The notes under the pieces: model-generated | Database searches by the model: none | The model's input: the letters and a program-made list of their open reading frames with translations, nothing else | Told to the model about the DNA's origin: nothing | Assembly (NCBI RefSeq): GCF_019802085.1 | Contig: NZ_JAHVHV010000001.1 | Span: forward strand, 1,614,874 to 1,678,873 | Origin: Ferrimonas balearica | Lineage (GTDB): Bacteria; Pseudomonadota; Gammaproteobacteria; Enterobacterales; Shewanellaceae | Direction of reading: 5' to 3' | DNA: 64,000 nt | Translations under genes and position numbers: made by a program | Shown: positions 50,510-59,282 of the stretch, one piece after another | How the letters are laid out: each line of letters opens with the position of its first letter | Numbering within the stretch: the stretch's first letter is position 1

Positions 50510-50997
50510 TCAGGCGAGGCGCTTCTGGTAGTGGGCCAGATCCGAGGGTGAGAAACAGCAAAACCAGATGGTCAGGTGTTCGACAAAGGGTTGAACCGCA
50601 TCCAGGGCCACCTTGGCCGCTCGTTCCGCGGGGTAGCCGTAGACGCCGGTGCTGATGCAGGGAAAGGCGATGGAGGCGGCCCGAAGCTCCTGAGCCAGGC
50701 GCAGCGATTGCCGGTAACAGGAGGCCAGTTGAGCGGCCTCCCCCTCGCCGCCCCCCTGCCAGATGGGCCCCACCGTATGGATAACGTAACGGGCGGGCAA
50801 GGCAAAGCCGGGGGAGTGCTTGGCCTGCCCGGTTTCGCAGCCCCCCAGGGTGCGGCAGTGGGCCAGCAGCTGAGGGCCGGCGGCCCGGTGGATCGCCCCG
50901 TCCACCCCACCGCCCCCCAAAGCGAGGGGTTGGCGGCATTGACGATGGCATCGACCGCCAGGGTCGTGATGTCTCCCTGAACCAGTTTGATGGCCAT
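50510..50997 (-). pseudogene. Macro-domain (O-acetyl-ADP-ribose deacetylase) gene with a frameshift
   Basis: Two adjacent frames together encode a complete macro domain. The ATG at 50997 (AGGAG six bases upstream) starts [26 protein letters not shown] in one frame; from about 50921 the protein continues [20 protein letters not shown] in the frame one base away, through [10 protein letters not shown] and [20 protein letters not shown] to the stop at 50510. The break is next to a TTTGGGGGG run where one base seems missing (family sequence would be [15 protein letters not shown]). Either a real null mutation or a sequencing error. Family: YmdB-like, removes ADP-ribose-linked groups. Confidence 0.85.
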
Positions 50998-51054
50998 GGC
51001 GGCTCCTAAGGGCATTCCCTAAAGCCTAGCCTGTTAAGCGCCCTACCCCAGAAT

Positions 51055-51081
51055 CGAAAAAACCCGCTTATTGAGCGGGTC
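51055..51081 (-). terminator. Terminator of tRNA-Ser-ended module S2
   Basis: ACCCGCT / AGCGGGT stem, TATTG loop; TTTTTT follows on the minus strand. A diverged relative of the other terminators in the array. Confidence 0.85.
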
Positions 51082-51091
51082 TCTCTATAGA

Positions 51092-51210
51092 GGGCAGTCA
51101 GGGAGAGAGGGTTCTCCTTCGTGGCCACCAATGGCGTCATGTCGGCGCGAAAGCGCCCCGCTCTTGGCGTTGGCGCGAACTCTGGCGAGCGCTCTTATTC
51201 TCCCTGACAC
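51092..51210 (-). repeat. tRNA-Ser-ended repeat module S2
   Basis: About 119 bases. The minus strand begins TGTCAGGGAGAATAAGAG and ends CTCTCTCCCTGACTGCC. Ends pair over 10 bp (GTCAGGGAGA / TCTCCCTGAC). The tRNA-Ser 3' end is partly decayed here (CTGCCCT in place of CCGCCAT). Interior resembles S1 in layout (GGCGC-GAAA-GCGCC hairpin retained) with many substitutions. Confidence 0.72.
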
Positions 51211-51231
51211 AGTGCACTGGCTCAGATACGA

Positions 51232-51259
51232 CAAAACCCGCAACACTGTGCGGGTTTTG
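51232..51259 (-). terminator. Terminator of tRNA-Ser-ended module S3
   Basis: AAAACCCGCA / TGCGGGTTTT stem, ACACTG loop; the same as the terminator behind both tRNA-Ser genes. Confidence 0.85.
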
Positions 51260-51265
51260 AGAAGA

Positions 51266-51376
51266 TGGCGGTCAGGGAGAGATTGTCCCCCCTTCAGGGC
51301 CGCCGCAAGCGGCGTCATGTCGGCGCTAAAGCGCCTCCATTGCGAACTCTGACGAGAGTTCTCATTCTCCCTGACA
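51266..51376 (-). repeat. tRNA-Ser-ended repeat module S3
   Basis: 111 bases, 166-bp period with S2. The minus strand begins GTGTCAGGGAGAATGAGAAC and ends AATCTCTCCCTGACCGCCA, identical to the last 19 bases of tRNA-Ser. Perfect 10-bp terminal pairing. Interior keeps the CCGCCGCAAGCGGCG hairpin and an altered GGCGC-TAAA-GCGCC hairpin. Confidence 0.75.
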
Positions 51377-51398
51377 CAGTGCAATAGCTCAGAAACGA

Positions 51399-51426
51399 CA
51401 AAACCCGCAACACTGTGCGGGTTTTG
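51399..51426 (-). terminator. Terminator of tRNA-Ser copy at 51433
   Basis: AAAACCCGCA / TGCGGGTTTT stem, ACACTG loop, seven bases after the CCA end on the minus strand. Confidence 0.9.
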
Positions 51427-51432
51427 AGAAAA

Positions 51433-51520
51433 TGGCGGTCAGGGAGAGATTCGAACTCTCGATACGTTGCCGTATACACACTTTCCAGGCGTGCTCCTTC
51501 AGCCACTCGGACACCTGACC
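51433..51520 (-). tRNA. tRNA-Ser (GGA), proximal copy
   Basis: 88 nt with encoded CCA, identical in sequence to the tRNA at 50210. Anticodon GGA, class II variable arm. Confidence 0.98.
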
Positions 51521-51575
51521 ATATTCAATTGTCGTCTCGGAACCGGCATCACCTGCGTCCCGCTACGGGTTGCGC

Positions 51576-51604
51576 ATATTAGGGGAGGCGCAGGGGCGCG
51601 TCAA
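51576..51604 (-). promoter_or_regulatory. Promoter of tRNA-Ser (proximal copy)
   Basis: Minus strand TTGACG (51604-51599), 17-base spacer, TAATAT (51581-51576) and a GC-rich start region. The -35 overlaps the last codons of the upstream CHAD gene. Confidence 0.82.
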
Positions 51605-52410
51605 TGGCTTTTTTCCGACTTTGCCTCAACTGCCCCTTTTTTCGCCATCGAGGCCGTCAATGCCAGTGCCAAGGCCCGCTTTTGCGCCCGCCCCTGCCGT
51701 TTGAGGTGCTGGCGCAGCTTAGCAGCGCTCGCCGCCGTCGACTCGCCGCCACGCGCCAGTGGCTTGAGCAGTGCCCGCTGGCAGCAGAGGTCGTTATAGG
51801 CTCCCAATCGGTCCTGCCAGGCTTTCACCTCCAGCTGGTCCTCCACCTCGAAACAGAGGCTGCGCAGGTAACGCTGACGCTTCACCAGGATGCGCAGCCG
51901 GTGCCAATCCCGCGCCCTGCCCCTGTCGAGTGCCCGGCGCCCCTGGGCCAGGATGGCGGCCTCAAGAGTCTGGTCCGCCGCCTGGGCAGCGCCGTCGAAA
52001 GGACACTCTCCGGCAGGCCAGGGCAGCGCAAACAGCGCTTCACACAGCGCTCGCTCCCGCTCCAGGGCACTGAGGTCGTGCTGCAAGGACTGATGAACCT
52101 GGCGACGAAGCCGGGCCAGGTGGTCTTTCAGCGCCCCCGAAGGCTGGGCCGGGACAAACACGTCCAGATCCCGGGCTCGATTGGCCACGCGGGCCTGCTG
52201 GCCGAGGGAAACCACCAGGGCCGCCGCCGGAGTGCCAATCAGGGGGCCGGCGAACAGCGTCAACAGGGTTCGCGCCTTGCGAAGGGCCACGCGGTACTGG
52301 TGCAAGGCCTCGGGGTCGCCATCCACATCGATGTCGGGAAGGTGCTGCAACGCCCTGGTGAACTGACGCCCTGCCCGTTTCTGTACCGCGACCACCGTAT
52401 CCTCTGCCAT
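51601..52410 (-). CDS. CHAD domain protein
   Basis: 269-residue helical protein with the conserved His/Arg/Lys patches of the CHAD domain: ALHQYRVALRKARTLLTLFA, NRARDLDVFVPA, WHRLRILVKRQRYLRSLCFE. CHAD domains bind inorganic polyphosphate. The C-terminus is basic (LRQHLKRQGRAQKRALALAL). Usually such genes are linked to polyphosphate metabolism; here the neighbours are a tRNA gene and nadA. Confidence 0.9.
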   Translation of the reverse strand: MAEDTVVAVQKRAGRQFTRALQHLPDIDVDGDPEALHQYRVALRKARTLLTLFAGPLIGTPAAALVVSLGQQARVANRARDLDVFVPAQPSGALKDHLARLRRQVHQSLQHDLSALERERALCEALFALPWPAGECPFDGAAQAADQTLEAAILAQGRRALDRGRARDWHRLRILVKRQRYLRSLCFEVEDQLEVKAWQDRLGAYNDLCCQRALLKPLARGGESTAASAAKLRQHLKRQGRAQKRALALALTASMAKKGAVEAKSEKSH

Positions 52411-52419
52411 CCATCACCC

Positions 52420-52449
52420 ACAAAAAAACGCCGGAAACCGGCGTTTTAG
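52420..52449 (-). terminator. Intrinsic terminator after nadA
   Basis: AACGCCGG / CCGGCGTT stem with an AAA-type loop; TTTTTTT on the minus strand. Confidence 0.9.
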
Positions 52450-52471
52450 TATAGTTGAGGCGACACTCGGC

Positions 52472-53536
52472 TCAGGCGTTGCCCTTCACCTTAAGCTTAA
52501 GCTCGGCGGCAAAATCCAACATCCGGTTGAGGGGCACCATGGCCCGCTCCGCAAGGCCCGGATCCACGAACACCTCGTGTTCGGTCTTGTCCTCGGACAC
52601 CAGCGCTTTTTCGATGGCCTGCAGGCCGTTCATCGCCATCCAGGGACAGTGGGCGCAGCTGCGGCAGGTGGCGCCGTTGCCGCCGGTAGGCGCCTCGATA
52701 AAGGTCTTGTTGGGAGAGAGCTGCTCCATCTTGTAGAAGATCCCCTTATCGGTGGCGACGATAAAGGTGTCGTTGGGCAGCTCCTGGCTGGCCTTGATGA
52801 GCTGGGAGGTGGACCCCACGGCATCGGCGATCTCCACCACCGACTGGGGCGACTCCGGGTGCACCAGCACCGCCGCTTCCGGGTTCTGGGTTTTGAGATC
52901 GAACAGCGCCTTGGCCTTGAACTCGTCGTGGACCACACAGGCCCCTTGCCACATCAGCATGGGGGCGCCGGTTTGCTTGGCGATGTAGCTGCCCAGGTGG
53001 CGATCAGGCCCCCAGAGGATCTGGTGCCCTTCGCTGTCCAGGTGCTCAACGATCTCCAGGGCGATGCTGGAGGTCACCACCCAGTCGGCCCGCGCTTTGA
53101 CCGCTGCGGAGGTGTTGGCGTACACCACCACGGTGTGGTCCGGGTGGGCGTCACAGAAGGCGGTGAACTCCTCCGCCGGGCACCCCAGGTCCAGGGAGCA
53201 GGTGGCGTCCAGGGTCGGCATCAGCACCCGCTTCTCCGGCGTCAGGGTCTTGGCCGTCTCCCCCATAAAGCGTACGCCGGCCACCACCAGGGTCGAAGCG
53301 GGATGATCGTTACCGAAGCGGGCCATCTCCAGGGAATCCGCCACGCAGCCGCCGGTCTCCTCGGCCAGGGCCTGGATCTCGGGATCGGTATAGTAATGGG
53401 CAACCAGCACAGCGTCCTTCTCCTTGAGCAGACGCTTGATCCGCTCGCGGTAGGCCTTCTTCTCTTCGTCGCTCAGCGGCGCAGGCTTGGGTGGGAAGGG
53501 GTAGTGCAGGTCATCAACAACAGGGGCTTCGATCAT
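52472..53536 (-). CDS. nadA: Quinolinate synthase A
   Basis: Iron-sulfur enzyme that condenses iminoaspartate with dihydroxyacetone phosphate in NAD synthesis. The 354-residue product has cysteines at residues 113 (DATCSLD), 200 (QGACVVHDE) and 297 ([10 protein letters not shown]), the same positions as the [4Fe-4S] ligands of E. coli Nad[18 protein letters not shown] and [13 protein letters not shown] are substrate-binding segments. Own promoter upstream and terminator downstream. Confidence 0.97.
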   Translation of the reverse strand: MIEAPVVDDLHYPFPPKPAPLSDEEKKAYRERIKRLLKEKDAVLVAHYYTDPEIQALAEETGGCVADSLEMARFGNDHPASTLVVAGVRFMGETAKTLTPEKRVLMPTLDATCSLDLGCPAEEFTAFCDAHPDHTVVVYANTSAAVKARADWVVTSSIALEIVEHLDSEGHQILWGPDRHLGSYIAKQTGAPMLMWQGACVVHDEFKAKALFDLKTQNPEAAVLVHPESPQSVVEIADAVGSTSQLIKASQELPNDTFIVATDKGIFYKMEQLSPNKTFIEAPTGGNGATCRSCAHCPWMAMNGLQAIEKALVSEDKTEHEVFVDPGLAERAMVPLNRMLDFAAELKLKVKGNA

Positions 53537-53570
53537 GCCAGTAAAGGGCCTCTATGACGTAGGTCACGCC

Positions 53571-53599
53571 ATTATACGTAAAGCGCCCCGAGAGGTTAA
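53571..53599 (-). promoter_or_regulatory. Promoter of nadA
   Basis: Minus strand TTAACC (53599-53594), 17-base spacer, TATAAT (53576-53571). Predicted start about 30 bases before the ATG. Confidence 0.7.
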
Positions 53600-53611
53600 C
53601 TGGAAGTGACA

Positions 53612-53643
53612 CGGCACCGACCGGGTTGCCCCGGTCGGTGCCG
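53612..53643 (-). terminator. Strong hairpin at the end of the Tad operon
   Basis: Perfect 13-bp stem CGGCACCGACCGG / CCGGTCGGTGCCG with a six-base loop, located between the tadD stop and the nadA promoter. No long T-run follows, so termination strength is uncertain. Confidence 0.6.
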
Positions 53644-53655
53644 CTTTAACGGTCC

Positions 53656-54711
53656 TTACTGTCCGGACTCGTCGTGGGGCCGGGCAAAGCCGGTCTGGTT
53701 GATGCGGGCTTTGATCAGCGCCTCGCGGACGTCGCTGCGACCGGCACCAATACGGGCCACGCCGGCGCTGCCTTTGAGCTGCTGTACCTTACGCAGGTTG
53801 TCCTGGGCCTTGGCAAAGTAGGTGGGGGAGGCGTCGATGGCCTTTAGAAACAGGGTCTCTGCCTCGGTAAAGCGCCCTTCCAGCATGGCGAAGTAGCCGA
53901 TGTCGTTATAGGCGTCCGCGTCCGGCATCACCCGCTTGAAAGCATTGAAGGCCCGCTCGCTGTTGCCCATGCGCACGTACACCAGTCCCAGATTGGTCCA
54001 GGCCCGGGTAAAGTCCGGTTGCCGCTGCGTGGCCTGGCGCAGGAAGATCTCCGCTCGGATCAGGTCCCCCGCCAGGTAGTAGGAGTAACCCAGGTTATTG
54101 AGCGCCCGAACGTGGGTCGGATTCTGCTCCAACACCAGACGGTATAGTCGCTGGGCCGCCTCGTAGTCGCCGTCCAGATCGGTGAGGATTCCCAGCGCCA
54201 GGTAGGCCTGTATGGGGGAGTCAGCATCCAGCTGATGCCAATCCTGACTTTCCGGGTCCCCTACCAGCACCTTCAGCGCCTCGTCGGCGACGATCAGTCG
54301 CTCCTGGTCCATCTCGGTGGCTTTGTCCAGGTAGGTGTAGGCTTCGCGTACGTCACCGGTTTCCATGTGCACCAGGGCCAGGGCGGTCATCGCTTCTCGG
54401 TGATCGGGAAGGGCCCGCAGTACGTCGTGAAACGCTTTAATGGCGTGGTCGTAGTGGCCCAGTTGCGCCTGAATTTGGCCAATCTGGTAGATCACCGCCA
54501 TGTTCTCGGGCTCGGCATCGAGAATTTCGAGGTAGAACTTCAGCGCCGTGTCGTGCTGACCCATCCGCTGAGCACTGACCGCCTGCTTTTGCAGTTGGGC
54601 GATGTCCGGTCCCGGTGGGGGGGCCTCCGTGGTCTGGCACCCGGCCAACATCATCAGGCACAGCCCAAATGTGGCGGCACGGCCCAGCGTCGTTCCCTTG
54701 GCCTCAGTCAT
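53656..54711 (-). CDS. tadD: Tad pilus assembly TPR lipoprotein TadD
   Basis: The 351-residue product has a lipoprotein signal (GLCLMMLAGCQTT, lipobox L-A-G-C) and about eight tetratricopeptide repeats, e.g. AVIYQIGQIQAQLGHYDHAI and VRALNNLGYSYYLAGDLIRA. In Tad systems TadD is needed for pilus biogenesis, probably as secretin pilotin/assembly factor. Last gene of the leftward operon. Confidence 0.88.
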   Translation of the reverse strand: MTEAKGTTLGRAATFGLCLMMLAGCQTTEAPPPGPDIAQLQKQAVSAQRMGQHDTALKFYLEILDAEPENMAVIYQIGQIQAQLGHYDHAIKAFHDVLRALPDHREAMTALALVHMETGDVREAYTYLDKATEMDQERLIVADEALKVLVGDPESQDWHQLDADSPIQAYLALGILTDLDGDYEAAQRLYRLVLEQNPTHVRALNNLGYSYYLAGDLIRAEIFLRQATQRQPDFTRAWTNLGLVYVRMGNSERAFNAFKRVMPDADAYNDIGYFAMLEGRFTEAETLFLKAIDASPTYFAKAQDNLRKVQQLKGSAGVARIGAGRSDVREALIKARINQTGFARPHDESGQ

Positions 54712-54724
54712 GGCGTTCGCTCCT

Positions 54725-55687
54725 TTAGATTTGATCCCAGACTGCCATCACCTTCAGTACGGCCGGCCCTACCGCCACGATGAAAAACGAAGGCCAGATG
54801 CAAAGCAACATGGGAAAGATGATCTTTACCCCCAACTTGGCGGCCATCTCTTCGGCCGCCTGCAGACGCTTGTCGCGGTACTCCTCGGAGTAAACCCGCA
54901 GGGTCTCGGCGATCCCGGTCCCCAGGCGTAAGCTCTGGGTAATGGCGCCATTGAGCCCCTTGATGTCCGCCAAACCGGTGCGCTCGGAAAACTCGTTGAG
55001 CGCAGTGGTCAAGTCGATGCCGGCGCGGTTTTTCTGGCACACCAGCATCAGCTCATCCGCCAACTCGCTGTGGCTGACCTTGACCTCGGTGGCAACCCGC
55101 TGCAACGCGGCCACCAAACCCTGACCGGACTCACAGCAGACCACCAACAGATCCAGCGCGTCCGGGAAGCCGGCTCGGATCTTCTTCATCCGATTGGCCG
55201 CCAACCGGTCCAGCACGAAGCTGGGGAAGATGAAGGCCACGCCCATCAGGCAGATCCCGACGTAGATCTGCACGCCGGTGCTCATCTCTGCCATCAGCTG
55301 CAAGGTGGCAATGGTGAAGATCGCCATGCCCAGCAACACCAGGATCCTGATTGCATTGTAGACCGCCAGCGCCTGGTTGGAGTGAAAACCCGCGTGAATC
55401 AGTCGCTTGCGACTGCCCGCTCCGTCAAAGGAGAAGTGTTTTATCCAGGAGTCGCTGCGCGCGTTTTGGTGCTCCAGGGCATCATCGAACTGGTGTTCAA
55501 TCTCCCCGGCGGTGGCGGCCTTCATCCCCTTAAGGCGTGCCTTGGTGGGGTTGTACAGGCCGGTGTAGAGCAGGTTACAGGCGATGGCAAAGGTCACCCC
55601 GGCCGCGGCGGCAATGCCGTAGATGAGGTAGACCGAGTGCTGACGGTTATCGAGCACTTCGCTGAACAGACCAATGATGTAGTCCAT
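54725..55687 (-). CDS. tadC: Tad pilus inner-membrane platform protein TadC
   Basis: The 320-residue product has the type II secretion F domain with AGFPDALDLLVVCCESGQGL (about residues 175-195) and four membrane segments (about 18-38, 115-132, 140-158, 295-315). Paired with TadB in the order expected. Two TadB/C proteins form the platform on which TadA acts. Confidence 0.94.
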   Translation of the reverse strand: MDYIIGLFSEVLDNRQHSVYLIYGIAAAAGVTFAIACNLLYTGLYNPTKARLKGMKAATAGEIEHQFDDALEHQNARSDSWIKHFSFDGAGSRKRLIHAGFHSNQALAVYNAIRILVLLGMAIFTIATLQLMAEMSTGVQIYVGICLMGVAFIFPSFVLDRLAANRMKKIRAGFPDALDLLVVCCESGQGLVAALQRVATEVKVSHSELADELMLVCQKNRAGIDLTTALNEFSERTGLADIKGLNGAITQSLRLGTGIAETLRVYSEEYRDKRLQAAEEMAAKLGVKIIFPMLLCIWPSFFIVAVGPAVLKVMAVWDQI

Positions 55688-55689
55688 AA

Positions 55690-56664
55690 CTAAACCTCAA
55701 TCTTAATCAGCCGGGAGATCCAGTAGATCCCGACCAGCATGCCGATGGCCCCGGCGATCAGCAGCCTCAGTCCCGGTTCGGTTTCGGTGAGCTCCTTGGC
55801 GTAGCTTGGGGTGCTCATGTAGATGTAACCGAACAGCACCAGAGGCACGCTCACCAACACCCAGGCGGACATCCGGCCCTGGGCCGAATAGGTCTTCACC
55901 TGACGCTGGAAGTAGAATCGCTTACGGATGATCCGGGAGAGGTTCTGGATGTTCTCCGCCAGGTTGCCGCCGGTCTCCTTTTGCACCTGCACGGCGGTGG
56001 CAAAGGCCATGGCAGAGACCGTGGGCACCCGCTCGATGAAGTGAAGCAGCGCCCGCCGGATGTCTTTACTGACGTTGATTTCGGCGAACATCAGCTTGAA
56101 CTCATAGGCGATGGGACCATCGAGCTCTTCGTAGGTGAGCTTGATGGAGTCGGGAAACGCGTAGCCGGCCTGAAGGCCGCGCCGCAGGATGTCCAACGCT
56201 TCGGGGAACTGCTCCTCAATCTTATCCATCCGCTTCATGAAGTCGCTGTTGAGCTTCGAGTTGAACATCCACAGCACACCCATAAAGGTCAGGGCCGTGA
56301 CAAAGGGTTCTTTCAGCCAGAGTTGCATCACCACCGCGGCCGCCAACGCCACCACTATGGCCATCAGCAGGAACTGATGCCCCAACATCTTCGAACCGGA
56401 CTGTTCCAACTTCTCGGACAGGCGCCCGATAAAGGCCACGGACTCCAGTTTTCGTCCCAGGGCCGAGGCCTTCTTCAGTCGGCTCTCCATGGCGATGGAG
56501 ACTGCCGCCGACTCGTCGCCCCACTCCTCCGCCAGCCTCTCCAAGCGCTGTTTGACCACCAGGGTGTTGCCCCGTTTGGGCCGGTACACCGGGATAAAGA
56601 GTGCCTGTGAGAGCAGGATCACCGCACAGAAGACACAGAGGAGAAAGATGATTTGAATGCTCAT
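55690..56664 (-). CDS. tadB: Tad pilus inner-membrane platform protein TadB
   Basis: The 324-residue product has membrane segments at the N-terminus (IIFLLCVFCAVILLSQALFI), middle and C-terminus, and the F-domain segment EEQFPEALDILRRGLQAGYA FPDSI. Two-base gap to tadC, 11 bases from tadA. Confidence 0.94.
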   Translation of the reverse strand: MSIQIIFLLCVFCAVILLSQALFIPVYRPKRGNTLVVKQRLERLAEEWGDESAAVSIAMESRLKKASALGRKLESVAFIGRLSEKLEQSGSKMLGHQFLLMAIVVALAAAVVMQLWLKEPFVTALTFMGVLWMFNSKLNSDFMKRMDKIEEQFPEALDILRRGLQAGYAFPDSIKLTYEELDGPIAYEFKLMFAEINVSKDIRRALLHFIERVPTVSAMAFATAVQVQKETGGNLAENIQNLSRIIRKRFYFQRQVKTYSAQGRMSAWVLVSVPLVLFGYIYMSTPSYAKELTETEPGLRLLIAGAIGMLVGIYWISRLIKIEV

Positions 56665-56675
56665 CGCAGCCTCCG

Positions 56676-58004
56676 TCAGATGATGTCAAAGCTTTGCGAG
56701 TTGGCGAACACGCTGTGAGGCAGGTCCACCCCCTTGGCCACCAACTCGTCGTAGAAGCGGGGTACCACACCGGTGGCCTCGAACTGTCCCAGCACCTTGC
56801 CGTTGCTGTCCCGGCCGCGACGGCGGAACACGAAGATGTCGGACATGGTGATCACCTCGCCCTCCATCCCGGTCACCTCGGCAATGCTGACCACCCGACG
56901 TTTCCCGTCCTCCTGGCGCTCCAGTTGCACCACCACGTTGATGGCCGAAGCGATCTGGGTGCGGATGTTCTTAACCGGCATGTCGAAACCCGCCATGCAC
57001 ACCATGTTCTCCAAGCGCGCCAGGGCATCCCGGCTGGAGTTGGCGTGCAAGGTGGTGAGCGAACCTTCGTGGCCCGTATTCATCGCGGTGAGCATGTCGA
57101 GGGCTTCGCCGCCACGCACCTCCCCCACCACGATGCGGTCCGGCCGCATCCTCAGACAGTTCTTCACCAGATCACGCTGATTGATCTCCCCTCGCCCCTC
57201 CAGGTTGGCCGGACGGGACTCAAGACGCACCACGTGGGGCTGCTGCAGCTGCAGTTCCGCGGAGTCCTCGATGGTGATGATCCGCTCATCGGCGGGGATG
57301 TAGCCGGAGAGCACGTTGAGCATGGTGGTCTTTCCGCTGCCGGTACCGCCGGAGATCAGCACATTGAGCTTGCCCAGCACCATGGCCTTGAGCAGCTCGT
57401 ACATCTCAGCGGTGATCGCCTCGTACTCGATCAACTGCTCGGCGGTCAGTTTATCCACGGTGAATCGACGGATGGACATGCTGGCCCCATCCAGCGCCAG
57501 GGGCGGGATGATGGCGTTCACCCGGGAACCGTCCTTCAAGCGCGCATCCACCATGGGGCTGGACTCATCCACTCGACGCCCCACGCTGGAGACGATCTTG
57601 TCGATGATGTTCATCAGGTGGCGTTCGTCGTGGAAGGCCATGGGGACCCGCTCGAGCTTACCGAAGCGTTCGATAAAGATGTTCTGGGCGTTGTTGATGA
57701 GGATGTCGGAGATGCTGTTGTCCGCCAGCAAGGGCTCCAGGGGCCCCAACCCCAGGATCTCGTCGACGATGTGCTTAACGATCTTCTCCCTCGACCCCAG
57801 ATTGATGGGCCTGGGGTTCTCGCTCAGCACCTTGTTGCACAAACGGGCGATCTGCTGACGCGCGTCGGCGTCTTCCACCAACTCCAGCTTGGAGACATCC
57901 AGCAGCTCCAGTAGACGCTCGTAGAGCTGATGTTTGACTTCAGACTCCTGGGGCGTCAGCAGACGGTGTTGGTAATTTCCCGGTTGGATCTCTAAGTTTC
58001 CCAT
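56676..58004 (-). CDS. tadA: Tad pilus assembly ATPase TadA (CpaF)
   Basis: Type II/IV secretion superfamily ATPase powering extension and perhaps retraction of Flp pili. The 442-residue product has Walker [11 protein letters not shown] (about residue 220), the Asp box ([20 protein letters not shown]), Walker [21 protein letters not shown] and His box [20 protein letters not shown], all conserved. N-terminal [20 protein letters not shown] is typical of CpaF. Confidence 0.97.
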   Translation of the reverse strand: MGNLEIQPGNYQHRLLTPQESEVKHQLYERLLELLDVSKLELVEDADARQQIARLCNKVLSENPRPINLGSREKIVKHIVDEILGLGPLEPLLADNSISDILINNAQNIFIERFGKLERVPMAFHDERHLMNIIDKIVSSVGRRVDESSPMVDARLKDGSRVNAIIPPLALDGASMSIRRFTVDKLTAEQLIEYEAITAEMYELLKAMVLGKLNVLISGGTGSGKTTMLNVLSGYIPADERIITIEDSAELQLQQPHVVRLESRPANLEGRGEINQRDLVKNCLRMRPDRIVVGEVRGGEALDMLTAMNTGHEGSLTTLHANSSRDALARLENMVCMAGFDMPVKNIRTQIASAINVVVQLERQEDGKRRVVSIAEVTGMEGEVITMSDIFVFRRRGRDSNGKVLGQFEATGVVPRFYDELVAKGVDLPHSVFANSQSFDII

Positions 58005-58023
58005 CGCGGTTGACCCTCATTTT

Positions 58024-59271
58024 CTAACGCCACAGTCGCGCCCAAAAACCGTCTCCACTCTTCTGGTCTTGGGGCAACAGGCTGTTGCACAGATTGGCAA
58101 TGTCCTTGGTGACCGGTTCCTTGGCCGCGAAAAGGGACAACCGCTTGCCTTCATCCAAACAGGTGTTCACACAGCGAAAATCGTTTCGCACCGTATAAAC
58201 GGAATTGAGCCCCGACATCTCCTTGGCGTCCGACAGCGACACCACCCCCTTACGGGCGCAGTAGCGGTTAAACACCAGGTGGATGCGGGATTTCTCCACC
58301 CCCAGCTCGAACACCAGGTGGCGAACGGTGGCGGTGGCACTGCGCAGCGACGCCAGGCTGTCCTGAATGACCAGCAGCAGGGCGTCGGCTTCCATCATGA
58401 AGGGGTTGGCCCAGGACTCGGCGCCCCGGGACAGATCCACCACCACGGCGCCGTACCGGCTGCGCAGCTTGAACATCAACTGGGGCAGCTGCAGGTAATC
58501 CACCGTTTTGCTGTCCTGCTGACTGAAAGGCGCCGCCGGCAAAAGGTGGAGGTTTTCCAGCTGGCTCATCATCCCCTCCAGGGCGGTGTCGTCCAGCTCT
58601 TCCGCCTGGGCCAGGGCGTGGTGGAAAAAGTAATCCGGTTCGACGTTCAGCAGGTGGGTCTGACCCGCCTGGACCTGATCGCCGTCTACCAGAGCCACGG
58701 GTTTGCCGGCATCCCGATTGGCCAACTGGTCGGCAATGGCGGCGCTTAAGAAGCTGGTGCCGCACCCGCCTTTGCTGTTGAGCACCACGATGGAGGGCGC
58801 CAGACGCATCTTCTGGGCCAGCTGTTCGGCAACGCCAAACAGCGCCTTGCCCAGGTCCTCCATGGAGTCGCTCAAGGGGATAAAATCCACGGCGCCGGCT
58901 TTCATGGCCGAGCGCATCAAATCCGGTGTCATCACCGGGGCCACCACCAAAAGGTGTTCACAGCGGTTGGTGTAGGCATCAATAAGCAACTGTGCAGCTT
59001 CCAGATCTTCGGGCAGCAGCAGAATAAGGAGCCGGTTGGCTTGGAGATGGTGGGGCTCCATCTCGTCCTGGCTGACCCGGGTCAGTTGCAGGTTGGGCAG
59101 AGTGAGCAGCTGCTCCGACAGCATCAAGCCTGCATCCCGGTCTGGCGTCACCAGCAAGGTGGTGAGCAGCACCGGCAAGCTCTTGGGCCGGTTGACCCTG
59201 TCTAACGACTCAACTGTTGCTGTGGTTTGGGGATAACCGGATTCTTGTTTTGACATATGGGATGCACTCAT
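58024..59271 (-). CDS. tadZ: Tad pilus localisation protein TadZ (CpaE)
   Basis: The start at 59271 (GAGG nine bases upstream) gives 415 residues. An atypical receiver-like N-terminal domain (LLTTLLVTPDRDAGLMLSEQ...APVMTPDLMRSAMKAGAVDF) is followed by a MinD/ParA-like ATPase with a deviant Walker A SKGGCGTS. TadZ directs polar placement of the pilus machine. 19 bases upstream of tadA. Confidence 0.92.
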   Translation of the reverse strand: MSASHMSKQESGYPQTTATVESLDRVNRPKSLPVLLTTLLVTPDRDAGLMLSEQLLTLPNLQLTRVSQDEMEPHHLQANRLLILLLPEDLEAAQLLIDAYTNRCEHLLVVAPVMTPDLMRSAMKAGAVDFIPLSDSMEDLGKALFGVAEQLAQKMRLAPSIVVLNSKGGCGTSFLSAAIADQLANRDAGKPVALVDGDQVQAGQTHLLNVEPDYFFHHALAQAEELDDTALEGMMSQLENLHLLPAAPFSQQDSKTVDYLQLPQLMFKLRSRYGAVVVDLSRGAESWANPFMMEADALLLVIQDSLASLRSATATVRHLVFELGVEKSRIHLVFNRYCARKGVVSLSDAKEMSGLNSVYTVRNDFRCVNTCLDEGKRLSLFAAKEPVTKDIANLCNSLLPQDQKSGDGFWARLWR

Positions 59272-59282
59272 GCGTCTTTGCC

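Noticed and set aside
50014-51506. Short frames such as MAVRERFELSIRCRIHTFQA across tRNA-Ser genes and modules
   Set aside because: They are readings through tRNA-Ser and hairpin repeats; not protein genes.
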